DNA of 64,000 nucleotides from Myxococcales bacterium (GTDB lineage: Bacteria; Myxococcota_A; Bradymonadia; UBA7976; UBA1532): positions 186,001 to 250,000 of the forward strand of contig JACKDL010000005.1 of the NCBI GenBank assembly GCA_020633555.1, written 5' to 3'. The notes under the pieces are model-generated. The model searched no databases. It was not told the DNA's origin and was given only the letters and a program-made list of their open reading frames with translations. Made by a program: the position numbers and the translations under genes. Below, piece by piece: positions 9,193-21,600 of the stretch (its first letter is position 1; each line of letters opens with the position of its first letter).

Positions 9193-10170
9193 CCGCTCGG
9201 TGTGAGCCCCGACATACTTCGCAACGGGGCCTGGCCTTGACCGGCCGCGGGCCGTGCTCACGGTGCCGGGCATGGCACACCCGCTGACCTCCACCACCCC
9301 CTCCGTCCCCCTGGGCCTGGACCCCCGCCTCCAGACCGCCGCGCTCCTGGCGCTCCTGCTCGCCCTGCTGGCCGGGGTGGGCGCTCTGAGCTTCGGCGGT
9401 TGGTTGGGCGCGGGCCTGTCGGTGGGGGCGGCCGCCTGGTTCATGTTCCAGCGCCGGCCCCTGCCCCCGGCGGCGCAGCTCCGCCAGTGGGGGGCGCGGC
9501 GGCTTCACCCGCTGGAGGCTCCGGGGCTGTCCCAGGTGGTGAGCGCGCTGGCCCGGCGGGCGGGCGTGCCGGCCCCGCAGCTCCACCTGATCCCCAGCGA
9601 CACGCCGCAGGCCATGGCCCTGGGCGAGGCCCGCCAGGCGACGGTGGCGGTGACCACGGGTCTGCTGCACCGGCTGAGCGAGCGGGAGCTGGTGGGGGTG
9701 CTGGCCCACGAGCTGGCCCACCTGCGCCACGGCGACATCGCCCTGCTGACCTGGAGCCAGATCGCCGGCGCGGTGACCACCCAGGTGGCCCGGCTGGGGC
9801 TGATGGCGGGGCTGCTGCTGGCGCCCTTCCTGCTGCTGGCCGGGCAGCCCGTGCCCTGGCTGGGGCTGCTGCTGCTGTGGCTGACGCCGGCGGCGGTGGG
9901 CCTGGTGCAGCTCGCGCTGTCGCGCACCCGCGAGTTCGAGGCCGACGCGGCGGCGGCGACGCTCACGGGGGATCCGCTGGGCCTGGCCAGCGCGCTGGAC
10001 ACCCTGGAGCGGGGCCCGCGGCTGCCCTGGCCCTGGTCGCTGCTGGTGCCGCGCCGGTCGCCACGGGCCGACGCCATCCCCGACTGGCTGCGCAGCCACC
10101 CGGCCACGCCCGCCCGCGTCGCGCGACTGCGGGCGCTGGCCGGGCTGCCCCCCGCGCCGCCGGCGCGCGC

Positions 10171-11552
<1,382 letters not shown>

Positions 11553-11556
<4 letters not shown>

Positions 11557-14453
11557 GGGCCGCCGGATCCCTCGCCTTGGCGTGCGGTGGCGGTGACCCA
11601 CAGGTCGGTCACCCACAAGCGGGCATAGCCCATCTGGGCGATGTCCCGCCAGACCGCCTGTGCCGCCTCAGCGCGGCCGCGGACCGCCAGCGCCTCGGCG
11701 TGGTGGACCAGCGCGCTGACCCGCAGGGCGAGCTGGCCCTCGGCGCGCAGGGTCTCGGGGGCGGGCACCGCCGCGGCCAGATCCGCCAGCACCTCGTCGC
11801 CCGGCTCGCTCAGCAGGCGGGCGCGCAGCACCAGGCTGCGGGCCATGCCCGCCCAGGCCGCGCGCTCGGTGGGCGGGGTCTGCCCGTCCAGCGACCGGGC
11901 CTCGGCGGCCTCGGCGTGCCGCCGCAGGGTCGCGGCATCGGTGGCCGTGCGGGCCAGGCTGCCCAGCAGGTCCAGGCGGGCGCCGGCGGGGGTGTCCGCG
12001 TCCGCGAGCTGGCCCTCGATCCACGCGGCCACGGCCGCCGGCGCGTCGCCGGCGAGGATCCGCGCCCGCGCCCGCAGACCGGGCACCTGCGCCCGCCCGC
12101 TGTCGCTGTGGCCTGCCCAGCGGTCCAGCAGCCCCGCCAGCGGCCCGAAGGCCTGCCGGCACAGCAGCGCCTGGCTGGCCAGGCTGTAGGTCCAGTCCAG
12201 GTTGAAGTCGCGGCCCAGGGCGGCCACGCGGTCGATGCGGGCCAGGGCCTGGGCGGCGGCCGCCGCGCAGTCGCCCGCCAGGATCTGCGCCGCGATGGCC
12301 ATGTGGTGGCTGTAGAAGTCCTCGCCGCCGGCCAGCCGCTCCGCCTCGCGGTAGCCGGCCAAAGCGTCGTCGTAACGCCCCTGAAACAAAGCCAGATCCG
12401 CCCAGAGCTCGGTCAGCGCGGGGGCGTCGCGGGGCACGCCCAGCCGGGCGAACAGGGGGCCCACCTCGCTGGCCTTGCCCCGGATGGCCATGGCCCGCAG
12501 CAGCCGCGAGGCCACGTCCTCCTGGTAGGGGGCCACCGCCAGCAGCTCGCGGCCGATCTGCTCGGCCACCGCCAGATCGCCGTGCACGGGATCGTGGAAG
12601 CGGATGGCCAGCCGCAGGCGCCCCGCCGACACGTCCCGGGGCCAGCGCTCGCCCAGGTCCCGCAGGATGCGCAGGGCCTGCGCCGTGTCGCCCTGCCCCA
12701 GGGCCAGCCAGGCGCGGGCGTGGGCCTCCAGGCGGGGGGGCAGGGCGGCCTCGAGCAGCGTGCGGGCCTGGGCGGCCAGGGCGTCGAAGCGGCGGGCGGC
12801 TCGCAGCGACTCCAGCAACTCGAGCTGGGCCGGCGCGAAGCGCGGATCGGCCCGATCGGCCAGCGCCAGCTCCCGCTCGAAGCCGGCCAGGTCGCCCGTC
12901 TCCTGGGCGCGCAGGGCCGCCAGGTGGTGGGCCCAGGCGGCGGGCGAGGTGGTGAGGGCCGGCGGGGCGGGCAGCGGGGGCTGCCCCAGGGCGCTGGCCA
13001 GGGGGCCCGCCAGGGCGGGCGCCAGGGCCACGGCGTCGGTCGCTGCGGCCTCGATCTGGCCCAGGGCCGGGCCCGTCGGGTGCCGACGCAGGGACAGCGT
13101 GGCCACCAGCCCGTCCGGCCTCGGCTGCACGGCCCCGGTGACCACCACGTCCACCCGGCCGGGGCCGTCGGCGGGCAGCGCCGCCGGGGGCTGATCCAAG
13201 GGGCGCCCCGGGCCCACCGCCGCCACCATGGCCGCGCGATCCAGCGCGGCGAGCCGATCGGGGGCGGTGTCGAGCTGGTGGCGCAGGGCGTCGGCCACGA
13301 CGGCACCCTGAGGCCCCGTCAGGTCGAACACCGCCACCACCGGGCGCGCGGGCAGGGTGACACCGGGCGGCGGCGCCGCCACCGGGGGGGGGCCACTTGG
13401 GCGCCCGGCCCACCACAGGCCGCCCGCCGTCAACACCACCGCCAGCGCGGCGATCCAGGGCCAGCCACGCCGCGCAGGGGGCAGGGTGGTCAGCAGGGCG
13501 GGCGCCGGCGCGCTGGGGGTGGGCCGGCCGGGATCCCGCGCGGGCGCCGGCAGATCAGCCAGCGCCGGCGTGGGCGGCCCCAGCCGGTCATCCAGGGCTG
13601 CGGCCAGGGCCGCCCCGTCCGGCGGCCGCGCCGAGGGATCCCGCGCCAGGCAGCGATCCACCAGCGCCACCAAGGCGGCCGGCGCCTGGGGGGCCAGGGG
13701 GCCCAGCGGCGGGTAGCGCCCGGCGGCCAGGGCCAGGGCGGTGGCCTCGCGGGACTCGCGGGCGAAGGGGTGGCGGCCGGCCAGCAGCCGATAGGCCACG
13801 GCGCCCAGGGCGAAGACGTCGGTGGCCGGGGTCACGCCGGCGCCGTCGACCTGCTCGGGGGCCATCCAGGCGGGGGTGCCCAGCACCGCGCCGGTGGCGG
13901 TCACCCGGTCCTCCAGCCCGTCGGCGCTGCGGGCCAGGCCGAAGTCCACCAGCACCACCCGACCCGCGGCGTCCACCAGCAGGTTGCCCGGCTTCACGTC
14001 GCGGTGCACCAGGCCCGCCCGGTGGGCGGCGCCCAGGGCGTCGGCGGCCTGCCGCAGCAGGTCGTGCACCGCGGCGGGCGGCCAGGGCGTCGCGCCCAGG
14101 TGAGCGCTCAGGGGCACCCCGTCCACGTGGGCCATGGCCAGGTACAGGTCGCCCTCGGCCGTCTCGTCCACCCGGTGCACCCGCACCACGCCGGGGTGAT
14201 CGACGGCCGCCAGCGCGCGGGCCTCGCGCCAGAAGCGCGCCCGCGCCTCGGCCACCCCGCGCAGCGGCGCGGCCACCCGCTTGATGGCCACCGGCCGGCC
14301 GAGCTTGTCGTCCACCCCGGCGTACACCTCGCCCATGCCGCCCCGGCCCAGCAGGCCGGTGATCCGGTAGGGCCCGATGCGCGCCGGCAGGGCGCCGTCG
14401 GCGCCGGCCGCGCCGGGCCCGGTGGGCTGCAGGGTGTCGTCCAGGCTCGCCAT
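11553..14453 (-). CDS. Hanks-type serine/threonine kinase with TM helix and TPR-like sensor region
   Basis: The 966-aa product has a complete kinase domain at about residues 28-290: Gly loop LLGRGGMGEVYAG, Lys58 in AIKRV, catalytic loop HRDVKPGNLLV (150-160), DFG at 170-172 and APE at 198-200. A proline-rich linker leads to one TM helix (about 331-349). The extracytoplasmic half starts with a TolB/FlgO-like segment (VVAVFDLTGPQGAVVADALR) and continues as many helical repeats of TPR character, ending in WVTDLWVTATARQGEG. It therefore looks like a transmembrane receptor kinase. Translation is coupled to the downstream FHA/AAA+ gene. Myxobacterial kinases of this plan are usually orphans with unknown ligands. 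Confidence 0.88.
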
Positions 14454-14502
14454 CGGCGCGGAGGGTAGCAGGTCGGCGGGTCGGGCGATCCGGCCCAGGC
14501 CT

Positions 14503-15072
14503 TCAGAGGGGTTGTTCGTAGCGGATCCGCGGCCAGGTCTCGGCGCGCAGGGTGATCACCGTCTGGGCCACGTGCGCGGCTTCGGCGGCGGGGCGCCCGG
14601 CGGCCTTCAGGCCGCGCAGGTAGTCCTGGGCCAGATGCTCGAAGTCCGAGTAGCGGGTTTGCAGGGCGCGGGCCAGCGGCCAGATGTGCCGCCACGCCTC
14701 GGCGTCGGGGCACCAGCCGCGGCCCACCCCCAGGCGCCACAGGGCGATGGCCTGCACCAGGGGCCAGGCGTCCTCGTCGCCGCCGGCCAGCTCCGCCACC
14801 CGGTGCGCCAAGGCGTCCGCGCCGGCGACGCCCAGGGCGGCCAGGCGCTGGGCGGCGAAGGCGGGCCGCAGGGCCGGATCGGCGTCGTCGACGGCCAGGG
14901 CGTACACGGCGGCCACCCAGGCCTTGCGCCCGTCGGCGCGCCCGGCGGCCTCGCTGTCGTCGAAGGCGGCCTTCCACTCGGGGTCCCGCGCCTCGGGGCG
15001 CCGGTAGGCCCACGCCACCGCCGCCAGCACCGCCGCGGCCCCCAACCCGATGCTGAACCACATGCCCCACAT
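14503..15072 (-). CDS. DUF1266-like membrane-anchored protein
   Basis: The 189-aa product begins with an N-terminal hydrophobic anchor (MWFSIGLGAAAVLAAVAWAY) and ends with a globular domain whose pattern DAWPLVQAIALWRLGVGRG, EAWRHIWPLARALQ and YLRGL matches the DUF1266 signature (alternating Trp/Leu, eAW..i.paA, SDFxxLxxxYLxG). The function of DUF1266 is not established. The start at 15072 was chosen because residues upstream in the same frame read as the complement of the TetR gene; an in-frame Met at 15063 is an alternative. It lies between the kinase gene and the TetR gene on the same strand, so co-transcription with either is possible. Confidence 0.68.
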   Translation of the reverse strand: MWGMWFSIGLGAAAVLAAVAWAYRRPEARDPEWKAAFDDSEAAGRADGRKAWVAAVYALAVDDADPALRPAFAAQRLAALGVAGADALAHRVAELAGGDEDAWPLVQAIALWRLGVGRGWCPDAEAWRHIWPLARALQTRYSDFEHLAQDYLRGLKAAGRPAAEAAHVAQTVITLRAETWPRIRYEQPL

Positions 15073-15140
15073 GGGGGCGACCCTACCCGCTGGGGGCCGC
15101 CGAGGGAACGGGCAGGGGACCGGGCGCCCACCCCGCGGGC

Positions 15141-15761
15141 TCAGCCGGCCAGCTTCGCCAGCACCGCGTCCACCATCCAGTGCACGTGGGCGCGCCGCTC
15201 GGCGATGCCCTCGGGCGACAGGGGATCGGCGCCCCACGCCTCGGCCATGGTGGGGCCGTAGGTGAAGTAGTTGATGACCATGCCCGAGAAGGTCAGGAAG
15301 AACTGCCGGGCCGCCAGCGGGCCGGCGGTGGGCGTCAGCTCGGCCAGCACCCCCTCGAACCACGCCAGCAGGGGCTGCAGGTTGGCCTGTACCAGGGCCG
15401 GATCGCCTCCGCTCACCTGCTGCTGCACGATGCGCGGGTAGCGCTGGTGGGCCGCGATGAAGTCGAAGTAGGCGTCCACCATGCGCTGCAGCCGCACGGC
15501 GATGGGCGCGCCGTTGTCGGCGAAGGCGTGGGCCAGCGCCTCGCGGTGGGCGGCGTAGTAGCGCTCCAGCACCGCCTGCAGCAGGCCCGCCTTGCTCTGG
15601 AAGTGGTAGAAGACCAGCCCCTTGTTCACCCCGGCGCGCTCGGCCACGGTCCGCGCCGTCAGCGCCCCCAGGCCCTCCTCCGCCAGGATCTTGTCGGCGG
15701 CGTCGAGCAGCGCCGCCGCGCTCGCCTGCCCGCTCTCGGCCGTGTGTTTGCGCGGTCTCAT
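15141..15761 (-). CDS. TetR-family transcriptional repressor
   Basis: The 206-aa product has an N-terminal helix-turn-helix typical of TetR/AcrR: LLDAADKILAEEGLGALTAR, TVAERAGVNKGLVFYHFQSK, then LLQAVLERYY. The C-terminal ligand/dimer domain is all-helical and diverged. ATG at 15761 was preferred over an in-frame upstream start at 15812, because 15762-15812 carries part of the operator array and the extra residues are Pro/Gly-rich. The gene is divergent from the ThDP-enzyme operon at 15890, and three 13-bp repeats lie between them, so it probably represses itself and that operon until a small molecule binds. The effector is unknown. Confidence 0.88.
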   Translation of the reverse strand: MRPRKHTAESGQASAAALLDAADKILAEEGLGALTARTVAERAGVNKGLVFYHFQSKAGLLQAVLERYYAAHREALAHAFADNGAPIAVRLQRMVDAYFDFIAAHQRYPRIVQQQVSGGDPALVQANLQPLLAWFEGVLAELTPTAGPLAARQFFLTFSGMVINYFTYGPTMAEAWGADPLSPEGIAERRAHVHWMVDAVLAKLAG

Positions 15762-15803
15762 GGCCCCGATCCTACGGGCGCCGCCCGGCCCCGGGCAAGG
15801 TGG

Positions 15804-15847
15804 TTTGACCAAACGGTTTGACCAAACGGTTTGACCAAGCGGTCAAA
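15804..15847. promoter_or_regulatory. Operator array: three 13-bp direct repeats ending in a perfect palindrome
   Basis: TTTGACCAAACGG occurs at 15804-15816 and 15817-15829 and, with one change (TTTGACCAAGCGG), at 15830-15842. The last copy runs into TCAAA, giving the palindrome TTTGACC-AAGC-GGTCAAA at 15830-15847. The array lies between the divergent TetR gene and the ThDP-enzyme operon. It overlaps a possible -35 box of the latter, which is where a TetR repressor would be expected to bind. Confidence 0.8.
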
Positions 15848-15859
15848 CGACGCTAGATC
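15831..15859 (+). promoter_or_regulatory. Candidate sigma70-type promoter of the ThDP-enzyme operon
   Basis: TTGACC (15831-15836), a 17-base spacer and TAGATC (15854-15859) stand 30 bases before the start codon at 15890. The -35 hexamer lies inside the last operator copy, so repressor binding would block it. The -10 match is only moderate. Confidence 0.5.
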
Positions 15860-15889
15860 CCACCCTCAGAACCACCCAGGAGGGGATCC

Positions 15890-17665
15890 ATGGGCCTGCC
15901 CGCGCTTCGAAAGTCCGACCAGATCAAGGGCGGCGCGATCATCTCGCGCCTGCTCGCCGCCGAGGGCGTGACCCGCGTCTTCGGCATCGTCGATGGCACC
16001 TACCTGGGGCTGTTCGGCAGCTTCGCCGAGCACGGCATCGCCCTGGTGACGCCCCGCCACGAGACCACGGCCGCCCATATGGCCGGCGCCTACGCCCGGC
16101 TCACCGGCGGGCTGGGTGTGTGCATCGCCAGCAACGGCCCCGGGGTGGCCAACATCCTCCCCGGCGTGGTGGTGGAGCAGGTCGAGGGCAACCGGGTGCT
16201 GCTCATCACCAGCAGCCGCCGTGCGCAGCTCCAGGGCCCCGACCGGGGCGGCGCCTACCAGCACTTCCCGCAGACCGCGGTGACGGGCCAGGTGGCCAAG
16301 TGGGCCGTGCGGGTGGACCGCATGGACCGGCTGGCCGAGACGGTGCGCCGGGCCCTGCGGGCTTGCTTCACCGGGCGGCCCGGGGTGGTGCACCTGGACG
16401 TGCCCGAGGACCTGATGAACGGCGACGTCACCCCCGACGCGCGCTGGTTCGCCGAGCCCAACCAGTACCGCGACGTGACGCCCAACCCGCCCGCGCCCGA
16501 CCAGGTGGCCCACGCCGTGGAGCTGCTCACCCAGGCCCGCAAGGTGGTGGTGCACGCGGGCAGCGGCGTGGTGCACGCCAAGGCCTACGCCGAGCTGGCC
16601 GAGCTGGCGAAGACGCTGGAGGCGCCGGTCACCACGAGCTGGGGCGCCCGCTGCGCCCTGGACGAGCGGGATCCGCGCGCCCTGCCCATGGTGCAGATCG
16701 ACGCGGTGAACGCCGCCCGCACCCAGGCGGATCTGGTGCTGGTGCTGGGCTCGCGGCTGGGCGAGACGGACTGGTGGGGCAAGGCGCCCTACTGGGGCCA
16801 GCCCGACGCGCAGCAACTCATCCAGGTGGACGTGGACCCCGAGGTGCTCGGCAACGTGCGCCCCGCCGATCTGCTGGTGCGGGCCGACGTGAAGGTGTTC
16901 TTGCAGCAGCTCACGGTGGCCCTGAAGGCCCGCCGCAACCGGCTGCCCCTGGCCGAGCGCAAGGCCTGGCTGGCGGATCTGGGCGCCCAGATGGCGAAGC
17001 ACCGCGCCAAGCTCGACAAGCACCTGGCCGACCAGGCCGTGCCCATGAACCCCGCCCACGTGGCCGCCACCCTGCAGCGGGTGCTGCCCGACGACACGGT
17101 CACCGTCTTCGACGGCGGCAACACGGCGGTCTGGGGCAACTTCTTCCACCAGATCCGGGTGCCGGGCACGGTGCTGGGCACGCCCAAGATGGGCATGCTG
17201 GGCGCGGGCCAGGGTCAGGCGCTGGGGGCGGCGGTGGCCACGGGCAAGCCGGTGGTCTGCCTCATCGGCGACGGCGCCATGGGCATGCACCAGCAGGAGG
17301 TGGAGACGGCCGTGCGCAACGGCCTGCCCGTGCTGTTCGTGGTGGTGGCCGACCAGCAGTGGGGCATGGTGAAGATGACCCAGCAGTTCGCCTTCAAGCC
17401 CCTGAAGACCCTCATCAAGAAGCGGCTGGACGAGGGCGAGACCATCAACGGCGATCTGGCCGAGACGCGCTTCGACGACCTGGGCCGCGCCATGGGCGCC
17501 TACGGCGAGCGGGTGGCCGATCCGGCGGGGCTCGAGGGTGCGCTGCGGCGGGCGCTGGCCCACGGCGGGCCGGCGGTGATCCACGTGGACGTGGATCCCA
17601 CCAAGCACATGTGGGCCCCCGGCCTGCGGCACTTCAAGGCCATGCACCAGGAGCCGCAGGGATGA
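15890..17665 (+). CDS. Thiamine diphosphate-dependent enzyme (acetolactate synthase/decarboxylase-like)
   Basis: The 591-aa product has the three-domain layout of the POX/AHAS family. The N-terminal PYR domain carries the activating Glu in TPRHETTAAHMAGAYAR (about residue 58) and ASNGPGVANI. The central domain contains VVVHAGSGVVHAKAY. The C-terminal PP domain has the ThDP/Mg motif starting GDGAMGMHQQEVETA and ending ADQQWGM, where the usual Asn pair is DQ. Such enzymes decarboxylate or ligate 2-oxo acids; the substrate cannot be told, and it lacks obvious features of a specific subgroup. Ribosome-binding site AGGAGG lies at 15878-15883. It overlaps the SDR gene by ATGA, and both are probably controlled by the divergent TetR repressor. 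Confidence 0.85.
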   Translation: MGLPALRKSDQIKGGAIISRLLAAEGVTRVFGIVDGTYLGLFGSFAEHGIALVTPRHETTAAHMAGAYARLTGGLGVCIASNGPGVANILPGVVVEQVEGNRVLLITSSRRAQLQGPDRGGAYQHFPQTAVTGQVAKWAVRVDRMDRLAETVRRALRACFTGRPGVVHLDVPEDLMNGDVTPDARWFAEPNQYRDVTPNPPAPDQVAHAVELLTQARKVVVHAGSGVVHAKAYAELAELAKTLEAPVTTSWGARCALDERDPRALPMVQIDAVNAARTQADLVLVLGSRLGETDWWGKAPYWGQPDAQQLIQVDVDPEVLGNVRPADLLVRADVKVFLQQLTVALKARRNRLPLAERKAWLADLGAQMAKHRAKLDKHLADQAVPMNPAHVAATLQRVLPDDTVTVFDGGNTAVWGNFFHQIRVPGTVLGTPKMGMLGAGQGQALGAAVATGKPVVCLIGDGAMGMHQQEVETAVRNGLPVLFVVVADQQWGMVKMTQQFAFKPLKTLIKKRLDEGETINGDLAETRFDDLGRAMGAYGERVADPAGLEGALRRALAHGGPAVIHVDVDPTKHMWAPGLRHFKAMHQEPQG

Positions 17666-18609
17666 GCGCGCCGGCCCGCACGATCCTGATCACAGGGGCC
17701 AACGGCTACGTGGGCCGCCTGCTCACCCAGGCCCTGGCCGCCGACGCACAGCCCGGCGAGCGGGTGATCGCCACCGATCTGCGGCTGCCCCAGGCGCCCG
17801 TGGCGGGCGTCGAGCACCGCGCGCTGGACGTCACCCAGCCCGATCTGACCGCGGCGCTGGCCGGCGTGGACGTGGTGGTGCACCTGGCGGCCATCGTCAC
17901 GCCCAAGCCGGGCGACGGCGAGGCGCTGGCCTACAAGGTGGACGTGGAGGGCACGCGGCATGTCCTGGGCGCCTGCCTGGCCAACGGGGTGAGGAAGATC
18001 GTGCTGACCTCGAGCGGGGCGGCCTACGGCTACCACGCCGACAACGCGCCCCTGCTCACCGAGGGCTGCCCGCTGCGGGGCAACGAGGAGTTCGCCTACA
18101 GCCGGCACAAGCGCCTGGTCGAAGAGATGCTGGCGGACTACCGGGCCCGTCACCCCGAGCTGGCGCAGCTCGTCTTCCGCCCCGGCACCATCCTGGGCGA
18201 GACGGTGCGCAACCAGATCACCGCGCTGTTCGAGAAGCCGGTGGTGATGGGCTTGAGCGATGCGGCCACGCCCTTCAACTTCATCTGGGACCAGGACGTG
18301 GTGGCCGCGCTGGTGGCCGGCGCCCGCGGCGACAAGGCGGGCATCTACAACCTCATCGGCGACGGCGTGATGACCCTGCGCGAGATCGCCGTGGCCCTGG
18401 GCAAGCCCTACGTGGCCGTGCCCAGCCGGGTCATCGGGGCGGCGCTCACGGCGCTGAAGCGGCTGGGGCGGGCGCCCTACGGGCCCGAGCAGGTGCGGTT
18501 CCTGAAGTACCGCCCAGTGATGGGCAACGACGCGCTGAAGCGGGAGTTCGGCTTTCGGCCGCGCAAGACCAGCCGCGAGGTGTTCGCGGTGTACGCCGCG
18601 GCCCACTGA
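17662..18609 (+). CDS. NAD-dependent epimerase/dehydratase (extended SDR)
   Basis: The 315-aa product has the Rossmann nucleotide motif ITGANGYVGRLL near residues 10-21, DVVVHLAAIV, the Ser of LTSSGAAYG and the catalytic YSRHK (YxxxK). These define an extended short-chain dehydrogenase of the UDP-sugar epimerase type. A substrate-specific loop is not recognisable. The start lies in the stop of the ThDP-enzyme gene (ATGA). The pair may act in sequence, for instance with the SDR reducing or rearranging the ThDP-enzyme product; this is inference. The gene converges with the Cys-repeat/Kelch gene, leaving 24 bases between stops. Confidence 0.85.
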   Translation: MSAPARTILITGANGYVGRLLTQALAADAQPGERVIATDLRLPQAPVAGVEHRALDVTQPDLTAALAGVDVVVHLAAIVTPKPGDGEALAYKVDVEGTRHVLGACLANGVRKIVLTSSGAAYGYHADNAPLLTEGCPLRGNEEFAYSRHKRLVEEMLADYRARHPELAQLVFRPGTILGETVRNQITALFEKPVVMGLSDAATPFNFIWDQDVVAALVAGARGDKAGIYNLIGDGVMTLREIAVALGKPYVAVPSRVIGAALTALKRLGRAPYGPEQVRFLKYRPVMGNDALKREFGFRPRKTSREVFAVYAAAH

Positions 18610-18633
18610 GCGGGGCCGCGGCGCGGCGAACGG

Positions 18634-21600
18634 CTAGCGCCGGGTACAGACCACGTTGGTGGCGATGGGCAGGTCGCAGCCGCTGAAGTTCTGATCCAGC
18701 GAGTTGGCGTTGCTGAAGATGTCGCAGGTCCGCCCGCCGACCCGCCGCCAGGCGGTGCAGGTGGTGCTCTGGAAGCTCAGCGCCGGGCCGTGGTTGTAGT
18801 AGCTGCAGGCCATGTTGGCGCAGCCCGCCGCGCTGCCGCAGGCGTTCCACGAATTGCACGAGCCGTGGTGGCCGTAGCCCTTGTTGCTGTTCAGCGGCAC
18901 CTCGATGTTGATGGCGCCGCAGCCGCCGTCCAGGTCGGTCTGGCCGGAGTTGGTGATCTCGTAGGTGCCCTGCTGGCCGTCGAAGCAGCGCCCGGCCAGC
19001 TTCTGCACCGTGCGCTCACCGTTGGGGCCCACCTCGGCGCTGGCGTTGCCGCCGAGCACGTAGATCTCGCCGTTCAGCTTCACCGCCGCCGCGAAGTCGT
19101 AGGGCGCCAGCAGCCGGTGGCTGGCCACCCACTCGAAGTCCACGCGGTTGGTGTTCAGCTCGTAGACCCAGTGCCGGTTGGTCAGCCCGCCCGCGGTGCG
19201 GCCGCCGAAGATCACCGCCTCGTGGTCGTGCATGAGCACGCCCACCGCGTCGGCCACGGCGATGCCGGCGTTGCGCGAGGCCCACTGGCCGTTGTTGAGG
19301 GTGAACAGCGTGCCCTGGATCTGCCCGTCGGCGTCCCGCCCGCCGAAGATGACGAGCTGGCCGTCGTGCTGCATGCCCACGGCGCCCGCGCGGGCCTGAG
19401 GCAGCAGGGGGCCGTTGCGCCAGGTGTTGGCCGCGGGGTCGTAGATCTCCACCGCCTGCACGGCGCCGTTGTTGTCGCCGCCGATGACCCAGATCTCGGC
19501 GCCCCGCACCAGGGCCACCGCGTCCCGGCGCCCGTTGCGCATGGGGGCGTGGTCGGTCCAGCGGTCGAGCACGGGGTCGTAGCTGCGCACCGTGGGCAGG
19601 GCCAGGCCGAAGGCGTTGGTGCCGCCGAAGGTGTACAGCTTGCCGCCGTAGCTCACCGCCGACAGGCCGTTCTGGGCCCCGGGCAGCTCGGCCAGATCCT
19701 CGTAGCGGCCAGTCTCGGGGTCGAAGCGCCAGACCACGGTGGTCTCCTGGAACTCGCGCCCGCCCACCACGTAGATCTGCTCGCCGATGGCCACCGCGGC
19801 GTGCATGAATCGGCCCGCGGGCAGCTCCAGCAGGCGCCGGGTGTGGTCATGGGCGGCCTCGTAGGCGCTCATGTCGTCGGTCAGGCGGGTGCCGCCGGCG
19901 GCCGCCTGGGCCACCTGGCCGCCCACCACCCAGCCCTCGCGGTGCTCGGTGTCCAGGCCGCCCGTGTTGCGGGTGCTGAAGGTGGCGTGGCTGTGGCGCG
20001 CCTGGGGCAGCGGGGTGCGCGGCACCCAGCGGTCCTCGTCGATGATGTAGGCCTCGACCACGGCGCTGGCGGCGCCGCCCAGCACCTTGCCGCCGACGGT
20101 GATGATGCTGGCCGCGCCGCCGGTGATGTTGCCCTCGTTGCGCTCGTAGAAGGCGCCCAGGAAGGCCCGGGGGGTGGGCAGGTCGCCCACCTGCCGCCAG
20201 CGGTTGCCCGCGGTGTCGTACACGTCCACCGCGGCGATGGGGGCGCCGGCGGCGTCCTCACCGCCCAGCAGATAGATGTCGGTGCCGTCGGCCACGGCGG
20301 CGAAGCCGTAGCGGGCCCGCGGCATCTGGGCCACCTCGTTGGTCCAGGTGTCGGCCGCGGGGTTGTAGACCTCCAGGGTCTCGAGCACGACGCCGCCGTT
20401 GGTCTTGCCGCCGAACACGTAGATGCGGTCGCCCACGGTCACCGCCTGCAGCCCGAAGCGGGTGCTCGGCATGGCGCGGCGATCGGCCCAGGCGGGCTGC
20501 CCGTCCACGAGCTGGCGCACCAGGTTCAGGGGGATGCCGTCGTTCTCGCCGCCGAAGGCGTAGATCCGGCCGCTCCAGCGGGCCAGGGCGAGCTGGCTGC
20601 GGGCCACGGGCAGCGAGGGCAGGTCGGTCCAGGCGTCGGTGCGCACGTTGTAGCGCCAGGCGCCCGCCTGCGGGGCCTGGCCGTCGGTGCCGCCGGCGAT
20701 CCACAGGTTGCCGGCCACCTCGCCGGTGATGCCCGCCAGGGTGCGCGGCTCGGGGAGCTGCGCCCGGGTGGACCAGTGGTTGTTCTCGCCGGTGATCTCG
20801 AAGGCGGCCTCGGTGATCTCGGCCTGCCAGTTGCCCGCCAGATCCTGGGCCCGGAAGCGGAAGCGGGTGGTGTCGAACACGCGGAAGGTGCGGGCCGAGT
20901 AGAAGCGGTCGCTCCAGGCGTCGGGGGTGCCGCCGTCGGTGGTGAAGTACACCCAGCCCGGCTCGTTGGCGGCCACGGTCAGGGTCACGCCGTTCAGGTA
21001 CACGCCGCCGGCGGGCGAGGGGTTCAGGGTGGGCGGGGTGATGTCGTAGACCACCACCACCTCGGTCTCGGCGCTGGCCTGGCCGGCGTCGGTGCTGCGG
21101 ATGCGGTACACGTTGCGGCCGGGCACCAGGTTCACCGGCACCTGCCAGTTGGCCTCGGGGCTCTCGGGCACGGCCACCTCGCCGTTGATCTCGATGGCCG
21201 AGCCCGCGGGCTTGGTGCCGCGCAGGGTCTGGGCCCCCACGTTGGTGGGCGAGGCGATGGGCTCGACGGTGGGCGGCGCCACGCAGCCCATGATGGGCTG
21301 GGCAGTGCACTCACCCGCCACGCAGGCGTTGACGGTGCAGCCGTTGCCGTCGGTGCACTGGGCCGCCACCGGCTGGTGCACGCAGCGGTTGCGGGCGAAG
21401 TCGAAGGCGTCGGCGGTGCAGGGGTTGTTGTCGTCGCACAGCCCCGGGCCGTCGAACTCGGCGCAGCCGCCGTCCCGGCACACCTGGCCCACGGGGCACA
21501 GGCCGGTGGGGTTCTGGGGCGAGCAGCCCGCGCCGCTGTCCTCACAGGCGCCGGCCACGCAGTCCTGGCCGTTGGGGCACAGGCCGTTGGGGTTCTCGCC

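Noticed and set aside
5677..9444. Minus-strand open frame of 1255 codons across the RND permease
   Set aside because: It is His/Gln/Arg-rich noise antisense to a clearly conserved RND permease; GC-rich DNA leaves long frames open by chance.
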